From Adiantum capillus-veneris (taxonomy: Eukaryota > Streptophyta > Polypodiopsida > Polypodiales > Pteridaceae): DNA of 64,000 bases. Location: positions 28,509,469-28,573,468 of the forward strand of contig CM043942.1 of assembly GCA_014529385.2 (NCBI GenBank), in the 5' to 3' direction. Of the stretch, positions 48,691-60,200 are shown piece by piece; position 1 is the first letter of the stretch, and every line of letters starts with the position of its first letter. The notes beneath the pieces were generated by a model. It was given only the letters and a program-made list of their open reading frames with translations, was not told the origin of the DNA and did not search any database. A program made the translations under genes and the position numbers.

Positions 48691-51689
48691 TCATCGACTT
48701 TGAGAAATTACCCCTGTAAATGGGATCGTGGTTTATAAAGTATAGTATACTTTTTCTTTTGTATAGTCACACAAGATTCTAAGAAAGGGAAACAATTGTA
48801 AGTATGGCCTCCAAAACAAAACAAAAAAAAGTCTAGATTTGCAATATTTCTTTGCGTTTAGCAAAATGACAAGATTCTCATGTTCAAATATAATATTGGC
48901 TAGAAATCTTAGTTGGTGAAGTTTTGGGGCAAATCCAAGAGGAGGTATTGAAGCTAAACCAAGGAAATCTTGGGTAAACCAATGAGTAGGTTGTCAAAGC
49001 TCCTAGCTAGCTTTGGGAAGACCTGACAAGGGTGGCACAACAGAAAACTGAAAGAGAAAGTTGATTCAGAGGTTTTAATCTATAAAGAAAACAGCAGATC
49101 TCTAACTAAAAGCAAGGGTTTGTAATTTCTACTTAGGATATGTGTATTTAGCCCAAAAGATGGGAAATGCATGTGCATGAGGATCTCTTTATGCTAATGG
49201 AGCACCAAACTTTAAGAGCGAGCATGCATGCATGCATGGATATTGTTTAGCATTGACTTGGGAGGAGGATAAAAGTATAGAGAGTTTCAACATTATACTA
49301 TTTGGGGGCATGGGACCAATAATTCGTTACAAACGGAAGCTCGACAGGCGCTACAGAATCCGGGGCTCATGTCGGCCCTTCTTCTCTCTTATGGGGTGTG
49401 AGAGAGAGAGAGAGAGAGAGAAGAGAGAGAGGCTAATGATACGCGGGGAGAGGGTGGTAGACAAAGCGACTCATCCTTGTCTTAGCTTCCGCTAAAGGGC
49501 AACCCCCTTTGCCCCTCTTTTTCCTTGCATTTTTGCCGTTTTCAGCCCCCTCCCTACCTTGATGGGAAATTTTGTATTGTACCGCACCTCCACACACTCT
49601 ATTATTCCCTCTTTTTGATTGGCCCGAGTTAGTGGCTCCAATATCTTCCCGACACTTGTCCTCTACTCATTGTGCCACCCCTCTATCCACCCACCCCTCC
49701 ATGCTCTCTCCTCCTTGCAATGCATCTCATCCACATTCTCATCCAATGCCTCAAAAGAGTATATGCTTGCACAACACTCTTGGCAAAACAACAAAAAAAC
49801 ATCCTTATCATTCTTGGCTTAGAAAAGCCAGTACAAGTTTCATGAAAGTCATTGGAAGGCAAAAATGGGAAGAATATCCTTACCTCCTTCGATAAAGTCT
49901 CTCTCTTTTCGCGAGAATCCCACAACAAGCACAGAAATCTATAGCATTTAAAACTCCAAACGTGTAATTTCATCTTTTGGCTGTCCTTTGTGCCTTCTTC
50001 AGAGGTAGGCTGACATTATCATAATGCTAATGTTTGTATGCTCATTTCACTGCCTCTTCAACACGTGCTTATGGAATTAAATACCAGTGTTTTCCACATT
50101 TTCTTCTCATGCTAATAAACGCATCAACCTTTTCATGCAAAGCAAAATAAACATGACACGATATTGTAAATACAATTTCAAAAATTAATTCGTTTTCTCG
50201 GTACATATGCTTCAAAGTTGTGACAACTAGTTCAATTCCATCATAGAGCTAATGCCAACACTCCAAATACATAGTCGCAAAACTGAACTGCTTCGGCCAA
50301 ATAAGATGGTAAGAAACCTCTAGAGTAAAAATGCATTGTTCATGAATCTAGGAGGCTTGAGAGGACGATTTCAATGTTATTAGAGCATGACAGTAACCTT
50401 CACATAGGGTAATGCCAACATTTTAAAGAGAGTCGCAAAATTGAACTACTTTGGCCAAATGAGATAGTAAGAAAACTCTCAAGTAAAAGCGCATTGCTCG
50501 TGAATCTACGAAGGATCAAGAGGACAATGCCAATAATATTAGAGCATGCCAGTAACCTTCACCTAGAGTAAAGGTCCCAATAGGAGGACATGCCCCAAGC
50601 AAGGACACCTTTTGTTTCACCCTACTCTGTTTTTTGAACATTCAAGTGTCACGATAGTGCTAACGTCGAATATGAGGAGATTTAGACAAGGGCTTTCTTT
50701 TCATATCAATTTCATTTGAAATCATTGCTTGAAATGGAAGATTGAATTACTCCAATCGTAATAGTTTATTGGCCCTACATTTTGAGCATCCTTCACTTGG
50801 CTCTTTTACCCTAAGCATATTTGCAATATTTGTAATTTAGAGGCGCGGGGTGTGTGTGTTTTTTGCGGGGGGGGGGGGGGGGGGGGGGAAATTTAAGTAT
50901 ACCACGAGTTCAAAACAACAGATATTTATAATAATTTGCAGGGTCACATTCACAAAAGGGAATACTTATTGGATTTCAAGAAAAACACTCAGGTTTCTTA
51001 GGAAAAGGGGATGGTTTTATTACCTCAAGGGATCTTTAGTACCGTTTAAGCGTATGTGATGTAGATGATTTTCAATAGAACGATTCCCCGAGGTTTTACA
51101 CCCTAGTGATATATCTAGACCAATCACTTCTTTCCATGAAGCATTACTCAACTCACCATGAACATGTCATTACTCTGGTGGAATTTTTCTAGACTTCCCC
51201 AAACCAACTACATTTATAGTTTACAAGCAGCTTTTCAGACAAGATATAGGAAGATTTCTGCACCCATGCCAAACATACAATGGACAAGTGATGCACAATC
51301 TTTACTAATTGTTGAAACCAATAAGACTGCCTAATGCCGACTTGTTTGCACAAAAACTAGGCAGCATTCAACAAAAAAATTTGCAACTTATTAATAGCAA
51401 GTTTGTTTGGAGTAAGGCAGGTTCAACAAGATTATACCAATAAGAGATGTAACCAAATGCCTTGAAGGGAAAATAATTTGCCGATAGGGTTTTGAGGAGA
51501 CTATTCAAGCACCTTACAAACTGAGCTACTGCCAGATATTTTTTTGATTAACTCAATTCGGCCATGAAATACATGAAAGTTATTGTCCTGAACAATATTT
51601 ACAAGACCATCCGTCCCCTTCCAGGAAAACTATTAGCTACAAATTGGTAGTGTCATACATTGGTTTGAAAAGTTTGAGTTTTTACCAAC
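48691..51689. other. No gene seen; tandem repeat and G-run
   Basis: 3 kb without a supported gene. It contains (GCAT)n at 49222-49238, a GA array at 49400-49432, a 160-bp tandem duplication (50251-50570) and a G-tract (50868-50888). Frames at 49572-49895 are C/T-rich and show no domain. The part next to 51690 would be the 3' flank of the LysM gene. Confidence 0.5.
50251..50570. repeat. 160-bp tandem duplication
   Basis: Copy 1 (50251-50410) and copy 2 (50411-50570) share AATGCCAACA, AGTCGCAAAA-TGAACT, GGCCAAAT-AGAT, GAATCTA, ATTAGAGCATG and CAGTAACCTTCAC, and differ by scattered substitutions. Confidence 0.85.
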
Positions 51690-52085
51690 TCACCCATAAC
51701 TTGGGCATGTAAAACCGTGTTGGCCTCCCACTCTTTCCCACTTTAAATCCTCACTGTATTGGGAAAACGCTTTCTTGATATCACCACCTGCCATTGCCAA
51801 GTAGTAATGTATTGTTGCATCATCCAACTGCAAACTCCTCTTCAAAGAGTCAATGACTCCTTTTCTAAACCTTTCTGCAACGATTGCCTCGGTCCCTACT
51901 GGCTTAGGCGGTTTGTCATCCCCCAAATACAATACGACCACCTCTCGCTTCGCATAAGGATCCACCTCAATGTAGCCAGTCCTTCCCTCTACCATCTTTG
52001 CATGCAAGACTGGAATTAAGAGCCTTTTCCGACTATGAATTCCATGATCACTCATCATGTTATTGAGCCGCATGATATCGATTAC
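51690..52085 (-). CDS. LysM/F-box protein, last exon
   Basis: Exon of about 131 codons ending in a stop at 51690 and beginning after a GGTTTCAG acceptor (minus strand, 52086-52093). It starts VIDIMRLNNMMSDHGIHSRK and then RLLIPV, the end of a LysM domain, followed by GYIEVDPYAKREVVVLYLGD, a linker, and a C-terminal helical part VIDSLKRSLQLDDATIHYYL, ending AFSQYSEDLKWERVGG. This order matches the plant LysM-domain F-box protein family (Arabidopsis At1g55000 type), proposed to act in SCF ubiquitin ligases. The F-box and start of LysM must lie in upstream exons further right, but none was found before the LINE at 53991. The frame is clean, unlike its neighbours. Either the last exon of a real gene with long introns or a recently captured fragment. 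Confidence 0.8.
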   Translation of the reverse strand, partial: VIDIMRLNNMMSDHGIHSRKRLLIPVLHAKMVEGRTGYIEVDPYAKREVVVLYLGDDKPPKPVGTEAIVAERFRKGVIDSLKRSLQLDDATIHYYLAMAGGDIKKAFSQYSEDLKWERVGGQHGFTCPSYG

Positions 52086-53890
52086 CTGAAACCAGAATCT
52101 CCTATTGCTGTATTAGTCTTTAGAAATAAACAATGATAAGGCACCAAAATATATTCCTTTCCTAGCCGAAATTGCCTTAACAAGTAAGCTCGCAACAATG
52201 TTGGAGGCAGGCAAGAATGCAGCAGACGTCTCCTTATTTTGACTGTGGAAGCCCTTCCTTTCCTAATCACAAAACCTTGAAGAGACCCAAAAGAAAAAGA
52301 CATAACTTGCATGCAATTATTCAAGTCCAAACATTTTAAATGGTCAAACTTTTGTTTCCTTTGAATACGAGCCCTCAAATTTTTCTGTTGACCCTAAAAA
52401 TCGAAACTCTCATAAAGCAACCAAAAGGTCCACAAGTTCCTTGTTATGAAAACAACAACCAGGTTTCTCGGTTTTCTAACTTGCATGAAAGAATGATACT
52501 TAATTGTGCATCAACCCGGTACCAAAGCTCCAGGGATATTTTAAGGCTGGCTTTCCACTAAGACAATTTAGGAAGTTGATGGGCTTCTTACGAAACAATC
52601 TCAAACTTGGTCTCAATTATAATCCAAAACATAATGTTCTCAATGTCCACCATATCAATGAAGAGAACAAAAAAAATTTATTTCCAAGTTTTACAAAACA
52701 AATGAGGAGAAACGCTACCTCAAGTTTGAATGAGGGATTGCTGCTGCTCTCTCTTTGTCTCCCCTCCCAGGTGGTAGCAACACGCCCCTTGAGGCCTATT
52801 GGATGGCACATATAGGCCCTTCACCCTTCACTTGTCACACATTGACTCGGTCGCTTGGCCCGATCCCAAAGGCGCTTAACTACATAATCTCCACCTCTCT
52901 TGGGTTCCTCTCTGTCATGTGCACACGGGCTCAATGTGCCACGCGGACGTGCTAGAACGAATCAGAGCCAAACCCTAGACTAGAAAGCCTAGGGGAACTA
53001 GTGCCAGCACCCTTAGTCCATTTGCAGAACCTGCATGCCCCCGGACGGTGTCATTACATTAGAACTCCTGCATAACCCTCTTTGCACAACTGATTGCATG
53101 GATTGCAGTCAGGAAACTGACAGCGGATTTCTAGGCTAGTAGACGAACATTCATGGCTCGCAACGGCTCAAATTGCGGAGCAGGATGTGTGCAACCATGT
53201 GCATGACCCACCCAAGAAGTGTGTGTGCAAGTACTTTGCCGGTTGGATCCTCCATACAGACCTTATAGCACCAACGAAGTCCAAAGGTCATAAGTAATTT
53301 TAGTTAATTACGACTTTGAAATTCTGTTTGAAAGTTATTGCCCTACCTCACTTGTAAAAAGTGAAGGTGACACGGGGTTTTTTTTCCCAGCGGGCCGCCA
53401 GGGGGGGGGGGGATTGTCTAGGTACTTGAGATGCATGAAGCAGAAGATTAAGGACCAACTTGGGGTGCCCTACTCTAATACCTCCAGTGTTTTGGGAATA
53501 CACATAGCAGCACGAGGCGATCCACCTTGGAGTATCATTGCCCTACTCAGATCTCCTCAACCTCAGCAAGAGGCTGCCCGATACCTATCCATTGTCGTGT
53601 GCATACCTTCTGGGATAGTTTGGTCGCAAAGAAGGCTTCCAATTCAGCCCATGCTCTAGCATTTTTGCAACTATTGTAATCACTTCCGATGAGTGATCTA
53701 ATGGAAACACAGAGACGACTACAATCTGCAAAACTCTGGAACACAGTGCTTTAAACTGAACTGGAACAAAGAGTGAAAGGAAAGAGAGAGAAAATGTCTG
53801 AGCAAGATGCCCTTGTACATAGTCAATGGCATTTTAGATCGGGATGCCCCTGTACATAGTCAATGGCCCTAAAATGCCACTTCACACCCC
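52086..53890. other. No clear gene; intron or intergenic
   Basis: 1.8 kb. If the LysM exon is real this is intron on the minus strand. A minus frame 53744-53547 contains ARAWAELEAFFATKLSQK followed by an exon-end-like CAGAAG|GTATGC near 53604, but I recognise no family. There is a short G-tract (53401-53412), and two 24-bp direct words (GATGCCC-TGTACATAGTCAATGG) lie at about 53810 and 53840. Confidence 0.45.
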
Positions 53891-53897
53891 CCGTTCA

Positions 53898-53990
53898 TGT
53901 TGAAGTTATGCATCTCAAGTAAATGCCCAGTGTGATCCTATTTAATAATTTTGTCAGTTTTAGGTTTTCTTTTACTTATTTGACATGAGA
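53898..53990 (+). repeat. Truncated third copy of the TRIM LTR
   Basis: TGTTGAAGTTATGCATCTCAAG... to TTTGACATGAGAAT aligns with the start of the LTRs at 46707 and 48384. It is cut off where the Ty3/gypsy LTR (now displaced to 62455 by LINE-F) begins. Confidence 0.65.
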
Positions 53991-54004
53991 ATTGTTACGT
54001 CCCC

Positions 54005-54271
54005 AGGGTGAAACTGCTTGACACATACGAGAAGGCAGTCAAAAGAGCGACAAAGCCCACTACTAAGTCCGTTGAAGTACTGGCGCTCTTCGCTGCTGCT
54101 GCCCGCACCCGCACCCGCCCCCGCCCCCTCTCCCCCCCTTTTCGCCATCGCTGCCATCCCCCCTGCCCTCGTGCTGCTCTCTCGCCCACCACTCCTCACG
54201 ATGCCCTTCCTGCCCGCCGCCAACGAGCTAAGCCTCGCCCGCTGCCATACTCGCTTCAGCCCGTTTCAGCG

Positions 54272-54304
<33 letters not shown>

Positions 54305-54525
54305 ACACTGCCCCCGTCGCTGCCCTTTTCCCAGCCAGCACGCAGCCAACTGCCCGCCTGTCCACCCCTTCCCGCTGTCCGCCCCGCGCCTGCACTTTGC
54401 CTTTAGCCCTCTCCCTCTCCCTTCTTGCTTGACTGGCTTCGCCAGCACCATCGACGTGCTCGGTCCAGCAGGATTCTCCCCTTCGTCGACGCTCCTTCGC
54501 TTCTTCTTCACAGCAGCAGACACAG
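54005..54525 (+). other. LINE-F 5' region, C-rich
   Basis: Promoter/5' UTR part of LINE-F. Very C-rich, with a C-tract at 54274-54304. Long Pro/Ala/Ser frames on one strand and poly-Gly on the other come from base composition and are not called as genes. Confidence 0.6.
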
Positions 54526-55651
54526 ATGGAGGCTCATGCTCCACCGCAGAGGGACTCCAATGAAGCCCCCTCGCCCGACTCCGCTAAGCCCACCAATCAA
54601 CTTGCTCTCTCACCGACAGAGCAAGGGAGTAGGGAGCCTAGCCGCAGAGGTAGAGCGCTTGCAGACGACTTCTGTCATCTGCAAGATTCTCGGCACCAGA
54701 CCTAGCAGAGGAGACTTGCGTGACCTTCTCCACGCCCGCCTTCTTGCAGAGAAGGGCAAGATCTTGGACGTTCAGATCCTCGGACGAGGCTACTATCAGA
54801 TCGAGTTTGAGACCTCCGAGATGGCGTCCAAGATCATCGCCATGAGTCCCTTGACCATCCGAGCAGTTCGAGCCCACTTTCGACAATGGAGACATGGTTT
54901 TGACCCTGCTTCAGATGTGTTGGTAGAGGAGGCAGACATTCCCATCTCCTTCTGCTTTCCTGGTCTACGGAGGGAGTACCTACCTCTTTTGTCCAGGATA
55001 GGCTCAACGATTGGGACTATCCTGGAGACACCTCGCACGGCAGCCTCGGTAGCTGCCAAGGCGGCTGGCATTCCCTCAATTTGCGTTCTGGTTAGGGTAC
55101 CCACACTCCCCCAAAGGTCATCCTCCTTCCTCAGGTGAGTGGGGGTTGGTTTAGACAGAGCGTGGAGTATTCGGGCCTCCCGAACCAGTGCTTCATTTGT
55201 CAACAGATGGGCCATCTTACGAAGGCCTGTCCACGGAGGAGGCCACAACCTACACCACAGACTCAGCCCCAGCCTGCAAGAGCTGGCCAGCAGCCACAGA
55301 CAGAGACACAGAGCACACAGGCAGAGCCACCCTCGGAGCCTGGGGCTCCAGCGGAGGAGGGATGACAGCAGGTTCGTGGTCGACGCCCATAGGGACAACA
55401 GCGACAGCCTGGCACTCAGAGTGGTCCTTGGGCGCCTGCCCAGCAGCAATGGGTTCCCACGGGGACCCGATTTGGTCCTCTTGAGTAGCACGAGGTCCCT
55501 ACTCCAGTCCCCCACCTCATCTTCACCCTCGACAGCCCCTCCTCATCAGCCTCCCCCCCGCCTCCTGTTCCCGCCGCCTCTCCCCCTCCCCCCTCTACCT
55601 TTGCCGGTCCCCCCCGCCCCTTTTCTCCCTCTCCTCTCCCTGCTCCTTCAC

Positions 55652-55686
<35 letters not shown>

Positions 55687-56440
55687 TCCTCCTGTTCCAC
55701 AGTTGACTCAGGGGGTAGGGCCATTTCCAACTGCTAGGAGATCTCTTGGCAGCGCCTTTGCCACGAGTTGCTTAGCGAGAGAGGGAAAACCTTTGTTATG
55801 ACCCCCTTTACAGGTACAGACATCTCCCTTTGCAGTAGTCCCTCGAGGTCTGACGAGCTTTGACATTCGGTGTCGATGGGACTTCTTTGCCTACGACTTT
55901 ACACGCTTTCTCGGCAACTCCTCTTCAGACCTTGAGGCAGCCTGCTTCAAGGTTCATGTTTTGTTCCTTGCAGCTAGGGGGTTAGAGACCTTGGACTCGG
56001 CAGTTGGCTTCTCTTTTCTCCTTTGCGGCAGGGACCAGACTGAGTGGACCCTCGACTCAGTGTTGGAGTGGCTGCATACACAGACCCTAGAGTTCTCTCA
56101 TCACATGGGAGACCTAGGAGTTACAGACATGCTTTTTACTTTGTGGCCATTGGCCAAGTTTGCGGTGACTCCTTCAGATGCAGGAGGATGTAGACACATT
56201 GTGGTTCACTTCTTTGCTGATACTCAGTGCTCGCCATGCTATGTATACATTCATGAAGACTACTTGATAGAGGAGGTTGCTTTACGTACGGCTTGGGCTA
56301 CTTGGGCTTGGGCCAGACACTCTTTGCAGTCACACCTATCTAGAGGACTCTCGGATGCGGATTACTCCCCATCCAAGCCAGCCTCGAAGATAGTACGTTT
56401 AGCTGTTGCGGCAACATCTGTTCTTTCTCGCTCCCCATGA
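54526..56440 (+). pseudogene. LINE-F ORF1 (DUF4283-like, CCHC), frameshifted
   Basis: ATG 54526 opens a natural-looking Pro/Ser-rich start (MEAHAPPQRDSNEAPSPDSA). After a frame change near 54640 the sequence reads SVICKILGTRPSRGDLRDLL, GRGYYQIEFETSEMASKIIA, then a 'FRQWRHGFDP' block (DUF4283-like), and after another shift at 55138 the knuckle CFICQQMGHLTKAC (55192-55233, CX2CX4HX4C). A Pro/Gln-rich stretch with a C-tract (55650-55682) follows. The C-terminal frame 55961-56440 (LETLDSAVGFSFLLCGRDQ... to TSVLSRSP) ends on a TGA that overlaps the ORF2 ATG. ORF1 proteins bind LINE RNA. At least three frame breaks make this copy inactive. Confidence 0.7.
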
Positions 56441-57180
56441 GGATCGTCTCATGGAACGTGCAGGGACTAGGTGGGCCCCAGTTTCAGCGTCAGAGGGGCC
56501 AACTACGCCAGGAGCTTCAGCGTTGCCTTGTGGGAGGAGAGATTGATCTCCTTATGCTACAGGAGCATCATCTGTGTGAGAGCCGCATTAGACGTTGTGG
56601 TCAGCTCTTGCGTGGACATTATGATACTTTTTGGTCAACTGCTTTTGGACCTAGAGGCATCCTAGGTGGGGTATGTATGACTATTGCGGATTCTATGCAG
56701 CAGGCCATTGTGGGCAGAGGGATTATTGTGCCAGGCAGGGCTCAATGGATCACTATGAGGGTTCAGGGTTGCCTTGTGGGCTTCCTGAACATATATGCGC
56801 CCAATGTGGCGAGTGCGCGAGCAAAGTTTTGGGCACAGATTGTTGAGTCTTTGCCGCAGGCAGAGCAGTGGTGCATAGGGGGTGACTTCAACATGTTGGA
56901 GGACCCTTCTCACAAGATTGGTGGTAGCCATGCTACTGTGCATGGAGTTGAGCTGGCAACTTGGGAGAGGTTTTGTATGACTCTGAGGGTTTCGGATGTG
57001 TGGCAGCACTCTAGCTTTGTGAGGCCCCCAGACAGCCTAGCCTTCTCTCGTTCGGACCGCAGAATGGGAGGAGTGAATCTATCGCGGATAGATCGCTTCT
57101 ACACTAGTGACCACTTCTATGACGGGGTGGGACAGTTGGCATTCTGGCAAGGACTTCCTTCTCGGACCATACACCAGTGA
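56437..57180 (+). pseudogene. LINE-F ORF2: APE-type endonuclease
   Basis: Starts with MRIVSWNVQGLGGPQFQRQR. The block LLMLQEHHLCESRIRR carries the catalytic Glu. IYAPN, CIGGDFNMLEDPSHKIGG (Asp and Asn), and SRIDRFYTSDHF follow. The final S-D-H block, FSDHTPVILTMAD, lies in another frame just past a frameshift near 57155, so all catalytic motifs exist but not in one frame. It nicks target DNA to start target-primed reverse transcription. The start codon sits in ATGA (56437-56440) with the ORF1 stop, suggesting reinitiation. Confidence 0.85.
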
Positions 57181-57241
57181 TCCTCACAATGGCAGATAGA
57201 CACAGGACGGGGAGCACGATGCTTCGCATCCTGAGAGGGTC

Positions 57242-58149
57242 TTGCTGAACTCTGCACTCAGAGAGCGAGTAGAGGCTCTCTGGACAAAGAGCTTGGACAT
57301 GCAGGATTCTCTTGCTGACAGAGTGGCCTCAAGACTAGCTCAGCTTAGTCGTTTCTTTCTCCAAGAGTCTTTTACTCGCTTGGCTGCATCGAGAGAGGAT
57401 GAGCAGCGTCTCAGACGGGGCGTTGCTTCCTTGCAGAGGATGCAGGAGCAACATCCAGACAGTCCTTGGTTGGAGGAGCAGTTACAGCAGGCTCGCCAGG
57501 AGCTTGTTAGCACAGAGGAACGGCGCCATGAGTTTGCTTTCCATCGACAGGGCATCTCAGTGGACACAGTTGGGTGACAAAGTGATTGGTTCTTTCTTCG
57601 AGGCACTGCATACGCATGCCAAGGTCAGTCAGTTGAGGAGGCCCGACGGGTCAGTTGCTTCTGCGCAAGAGGACATGCGTGCAGTTGCTACTGACTTTTA
57701 CCGTGAGTTACTGTCTGCAGAGCCTCAGTCAGAGCGTCAAGATGCATGCAAGGAGCAAGTGTGGGCACAGATGCCTTGCCTTGTGACTGAGGAGATGCGT
57801 CAGAGGCTTGAGCTGCCACTTCAGCTTGAGGAGTTGCACACGGCTCTTAGTGCACTCCCCCGTGGTAGCTGTCCAGGTGAGGATGGCTTGACTCCCAGTT
57901 TTTTCTTGGAGTATTGGGACTTGCTTGGCCCAGATCTGTGTAGTGCTTTTCAGTACATCTTGCACACAAGAGAGATGCCTGACAGCATGAGTGAGGGTCT
58001 CATCTACCTCATTCCTAAGGAGGGTGGCTCCTTGGATGAGATTCGACAGCAGCGCCCCATTACCATCCTCAACTCAGCCTACAAAATTCTTGCCAAGGCT
58101 CTGAGTTTGAGGATCCAGCCACCTCTACAGAGCCTTATACATGGGACTC
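57242..58149 (+). pseudogene. LINE-F ORF2: linker and RT N-terminal half
   Basis: 57242-57577 is a helical, Glu/Gln/Arg-rich linker. After a frameshift near 57540 the RT part runs: DRASQWTQLGDKVIGSFFEA, QEDMRAVATDFYRELL, GSCPGEDGLTPSFFLEYWDL, LIYLIPKEG and QQRPITILNSAYKILAKALS then LRIQPPLQSLIH. These are the fingers with the P-G-.-D-G-L and R-P-I-(T/S)-(I/L) motifs. The domain stops at 58149, where the solo LTR begins, and resumes at 59624. Confidence 0.85.
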
Positions 58150-59623
58150 TGAAACCGGCCTGTACTTTCAAAAAGGGCGGTAGACTTTACTTCAAACCTT
58201 GATTTAGCTTTCACCCATTATTAGTCGTCTATTCTAACTGTACTTTCAAGACACAACAAAGGGGAGAGGAATACACGCTGCTAAATTGCACCTGTATGAG
58301 TAGACCGACACCAGATTGGCCCCTAACTTAGGCGCCCCTTTCGGTATTTCTTTATTGTCAACAAGAGGGAATAAACGTTGTGGTTCCCTACAAGCTGCCC
58401 CGCACAAGCTCGGCTGAATTTCAACTGTTCCAGCCCGATTTCGGTAGCATAACTGTACTAGGATCCTTCACAGTCAGTATTCCCACGCATTGAATGACCT
58501 TCCCGACGCATACGAGCACTTTGGAAAACCTGGCGAGAATCTGCAGCACGCTGAATTCTCTGTTTTCAGCCACGAAAATGCACCAGATCACCTGTACATC
58601 GGTCCCTTCGCGTCCACGAACCTCCTGGGGTTATTAGGGACCGTTTAGGGCCAAAACCCTGAACCTAAAAATACACAGCAGGCTGTAATTTACTGTTTTG
58701 GGCTCCGTTTTGCGTGCCGGTCGCATCCGTAGCAAGTCCTCGAGCTCCCGCACCTATAGGGCTACTTGCCCTTTGAATCGGACGAGATTTCTAGCATGAA
58801 ACCTCTCCGAATTCACCTGTACCTACGGGGGATTAGCCGCTAGCTAATCCAGTACCTATGCAAGAGGCTCTTGCCTCGGCAATCGCGCATGAACCCACAC
58901 AACTGTACATTCGTCAATTGAAAAGCCCACTAGAGGGGCATAACATACTACCATAGAGGAGAGAGAGGTCAATGCGTAGCGTGCAGGGCATCACTCCTGG
59001 CACCGCAATGTACATAGGAGGGAAAGCAAGCACTCCATAGCTCTTAACCTGTGACAAAAACTGAAAATGAGCCTCTCCCAGCTTAAAAATCAGTGCCACT
59101 TCTTGTTGCATGAGGAAAGTGCACCAGAATGTGCCACTTGGCGCATTTACAAGCATTTTCCCGTTTCGGGGTTGCCGCCTAAAAATCTCCCAACCGGTTG
59201 CCCAGTTGACTTCACGGCAGAGTAAGAAAATGTTCTCCTTGTCATTCCGGAGGTAATGACGCAAACACATTTTCAGGTCCCAAAATAGCAATTCCCTAAA
59301 TTTTAGGAGATACTGCCATTGTATCTTTCTAGGTCTTCTGACCCCCTTTGTACACTGCAGCCACACCCAGAACTGAAATGTAGGCTCTGTAGCAAAGGAT
59401 TCCACTTTGGCTAGTCAATGACCCCACTTTGGCTAACCGTAGTCTTTGTCCAACCTTAGTGCTCTCTTGCCCTCAGGCCTGGACTCCCTCTGGACAGTTC
59501 CACACTAGCTATGCAATGCAGGGCAGCTAGATTTCCCGAGGGGTGTTTCCAAAAAGTGAAAGTAAATAGATAATAAGAAAGAAATCAACAAAAAGGATAG
59601 ATAGTAGTCACACGCTGGTGACA
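58150..59623 (+). mobile_element. Solo LTR (1474 bp) inside LINE-F RT
   Basis: Begins TGAAACCGGCC and ends CTGGTGACA, flanked by GACTC (58145-58149) and AACTC (59624-59628). Joining the flanks restores a normal RT reading (HGTQTGFVK) at the site. No internal PBS, PPT or Pol is seen and no second copy of the terminal sequence, so it is one LTR left after recombination between two. Family unknown. A 163-codon minus frame (59405-58914) is unremarkable. Confidence 0.8.
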
Positions 59624-59628
59624 AACTC

Positions 59629-60200
59629 AAACAGGTTTTGTCAAAGAGCGCAGTATTCTTGACAACATCTTTACTTTTTGGGAGGCTTCTGTCCTAGTGC
59701 GGATCCGTGGTGAGGATCTGGTGATTCTTCTTCTCGATTTTGACAAGGCTTACGACAGAGTTGACTGTGGTGAGGATCTGGTGATTCTTCTTCTCGATTT
59801 TGACAAGGCTTATGACAGAGTTGACTGGGACTTTCTGGAGGGCACTCTACGCAGGATGGGCTTCTCAGATGCTTGGATCAGAGGGGTGTCAGCTTTGTAC
59901 AGACCAGCACACAGTCAGGTACTTTGGTCAGGAGGTAGAGGTGATCCTTTCATGCTCACACGTTCAGTCAGACAGGGCTGCCCTCTTGCCCCTTTTTTTC
60001 TGTTCTATGCTGAGGCGATGAGCAGGTTTTTGGTGTCGCAACAGGTTGGTCTACGGGGCTCAGCACTTCCTATTCGGGGGGAGGAGCTCTTGGACACTGA
60101 GTTTGCTGACGACTCAGCCTTGTACTTGGATGGCCAGGACGCCAACCTTCACAGTTGTGAGCAAGCTCTTGAGACCTTCTATTGTGATCTGGCGCATTGA
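59629..60200 (+). pseudogene. LINE-F ORF2: RT palm with duplicated motif A
   Basis: Reads 'QTGFVKERSILDNIFTFWEA', then EDLVILLLDFDKAYDRVD twice in frame (59712-59826), WDFLEGTLRRMGFSDAWI, SVRQGCPLAPFFLFYAEA and LLDTEFADDSALYLDG, the catalytic F-A-D-D box (near 60100-60111). The active-site Asp residues are all kept, but the in-frame 60-bp duplication repeats motif A with its Asp. The frame stops at 60200 by a frameshift. Confidence 0.85.
59707..59827 (+). repeat. 60-bp in-frame tandem duplication of RT motif A
   Basis: 59707-59766 and 59767-59826 are the same except TAC/TAT near 59751/59811 and a boundary base. Each unit encodes 20 residues including FDKAYDRVD. Confidence 0.95.

Noticed and set aside
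54008-54563. Pro/Ala-rich frames and the opposite poly-Gly frame
   Set aside because: They span the C-tract in the LINE-F 5' region. Composition artefact with no homology to ORF1.
58914-59405. 163-codon minus-strand frame inside the solo LTR
   Set aside because: No domain recognised and it lies wholly within an LTR. Probably chance.
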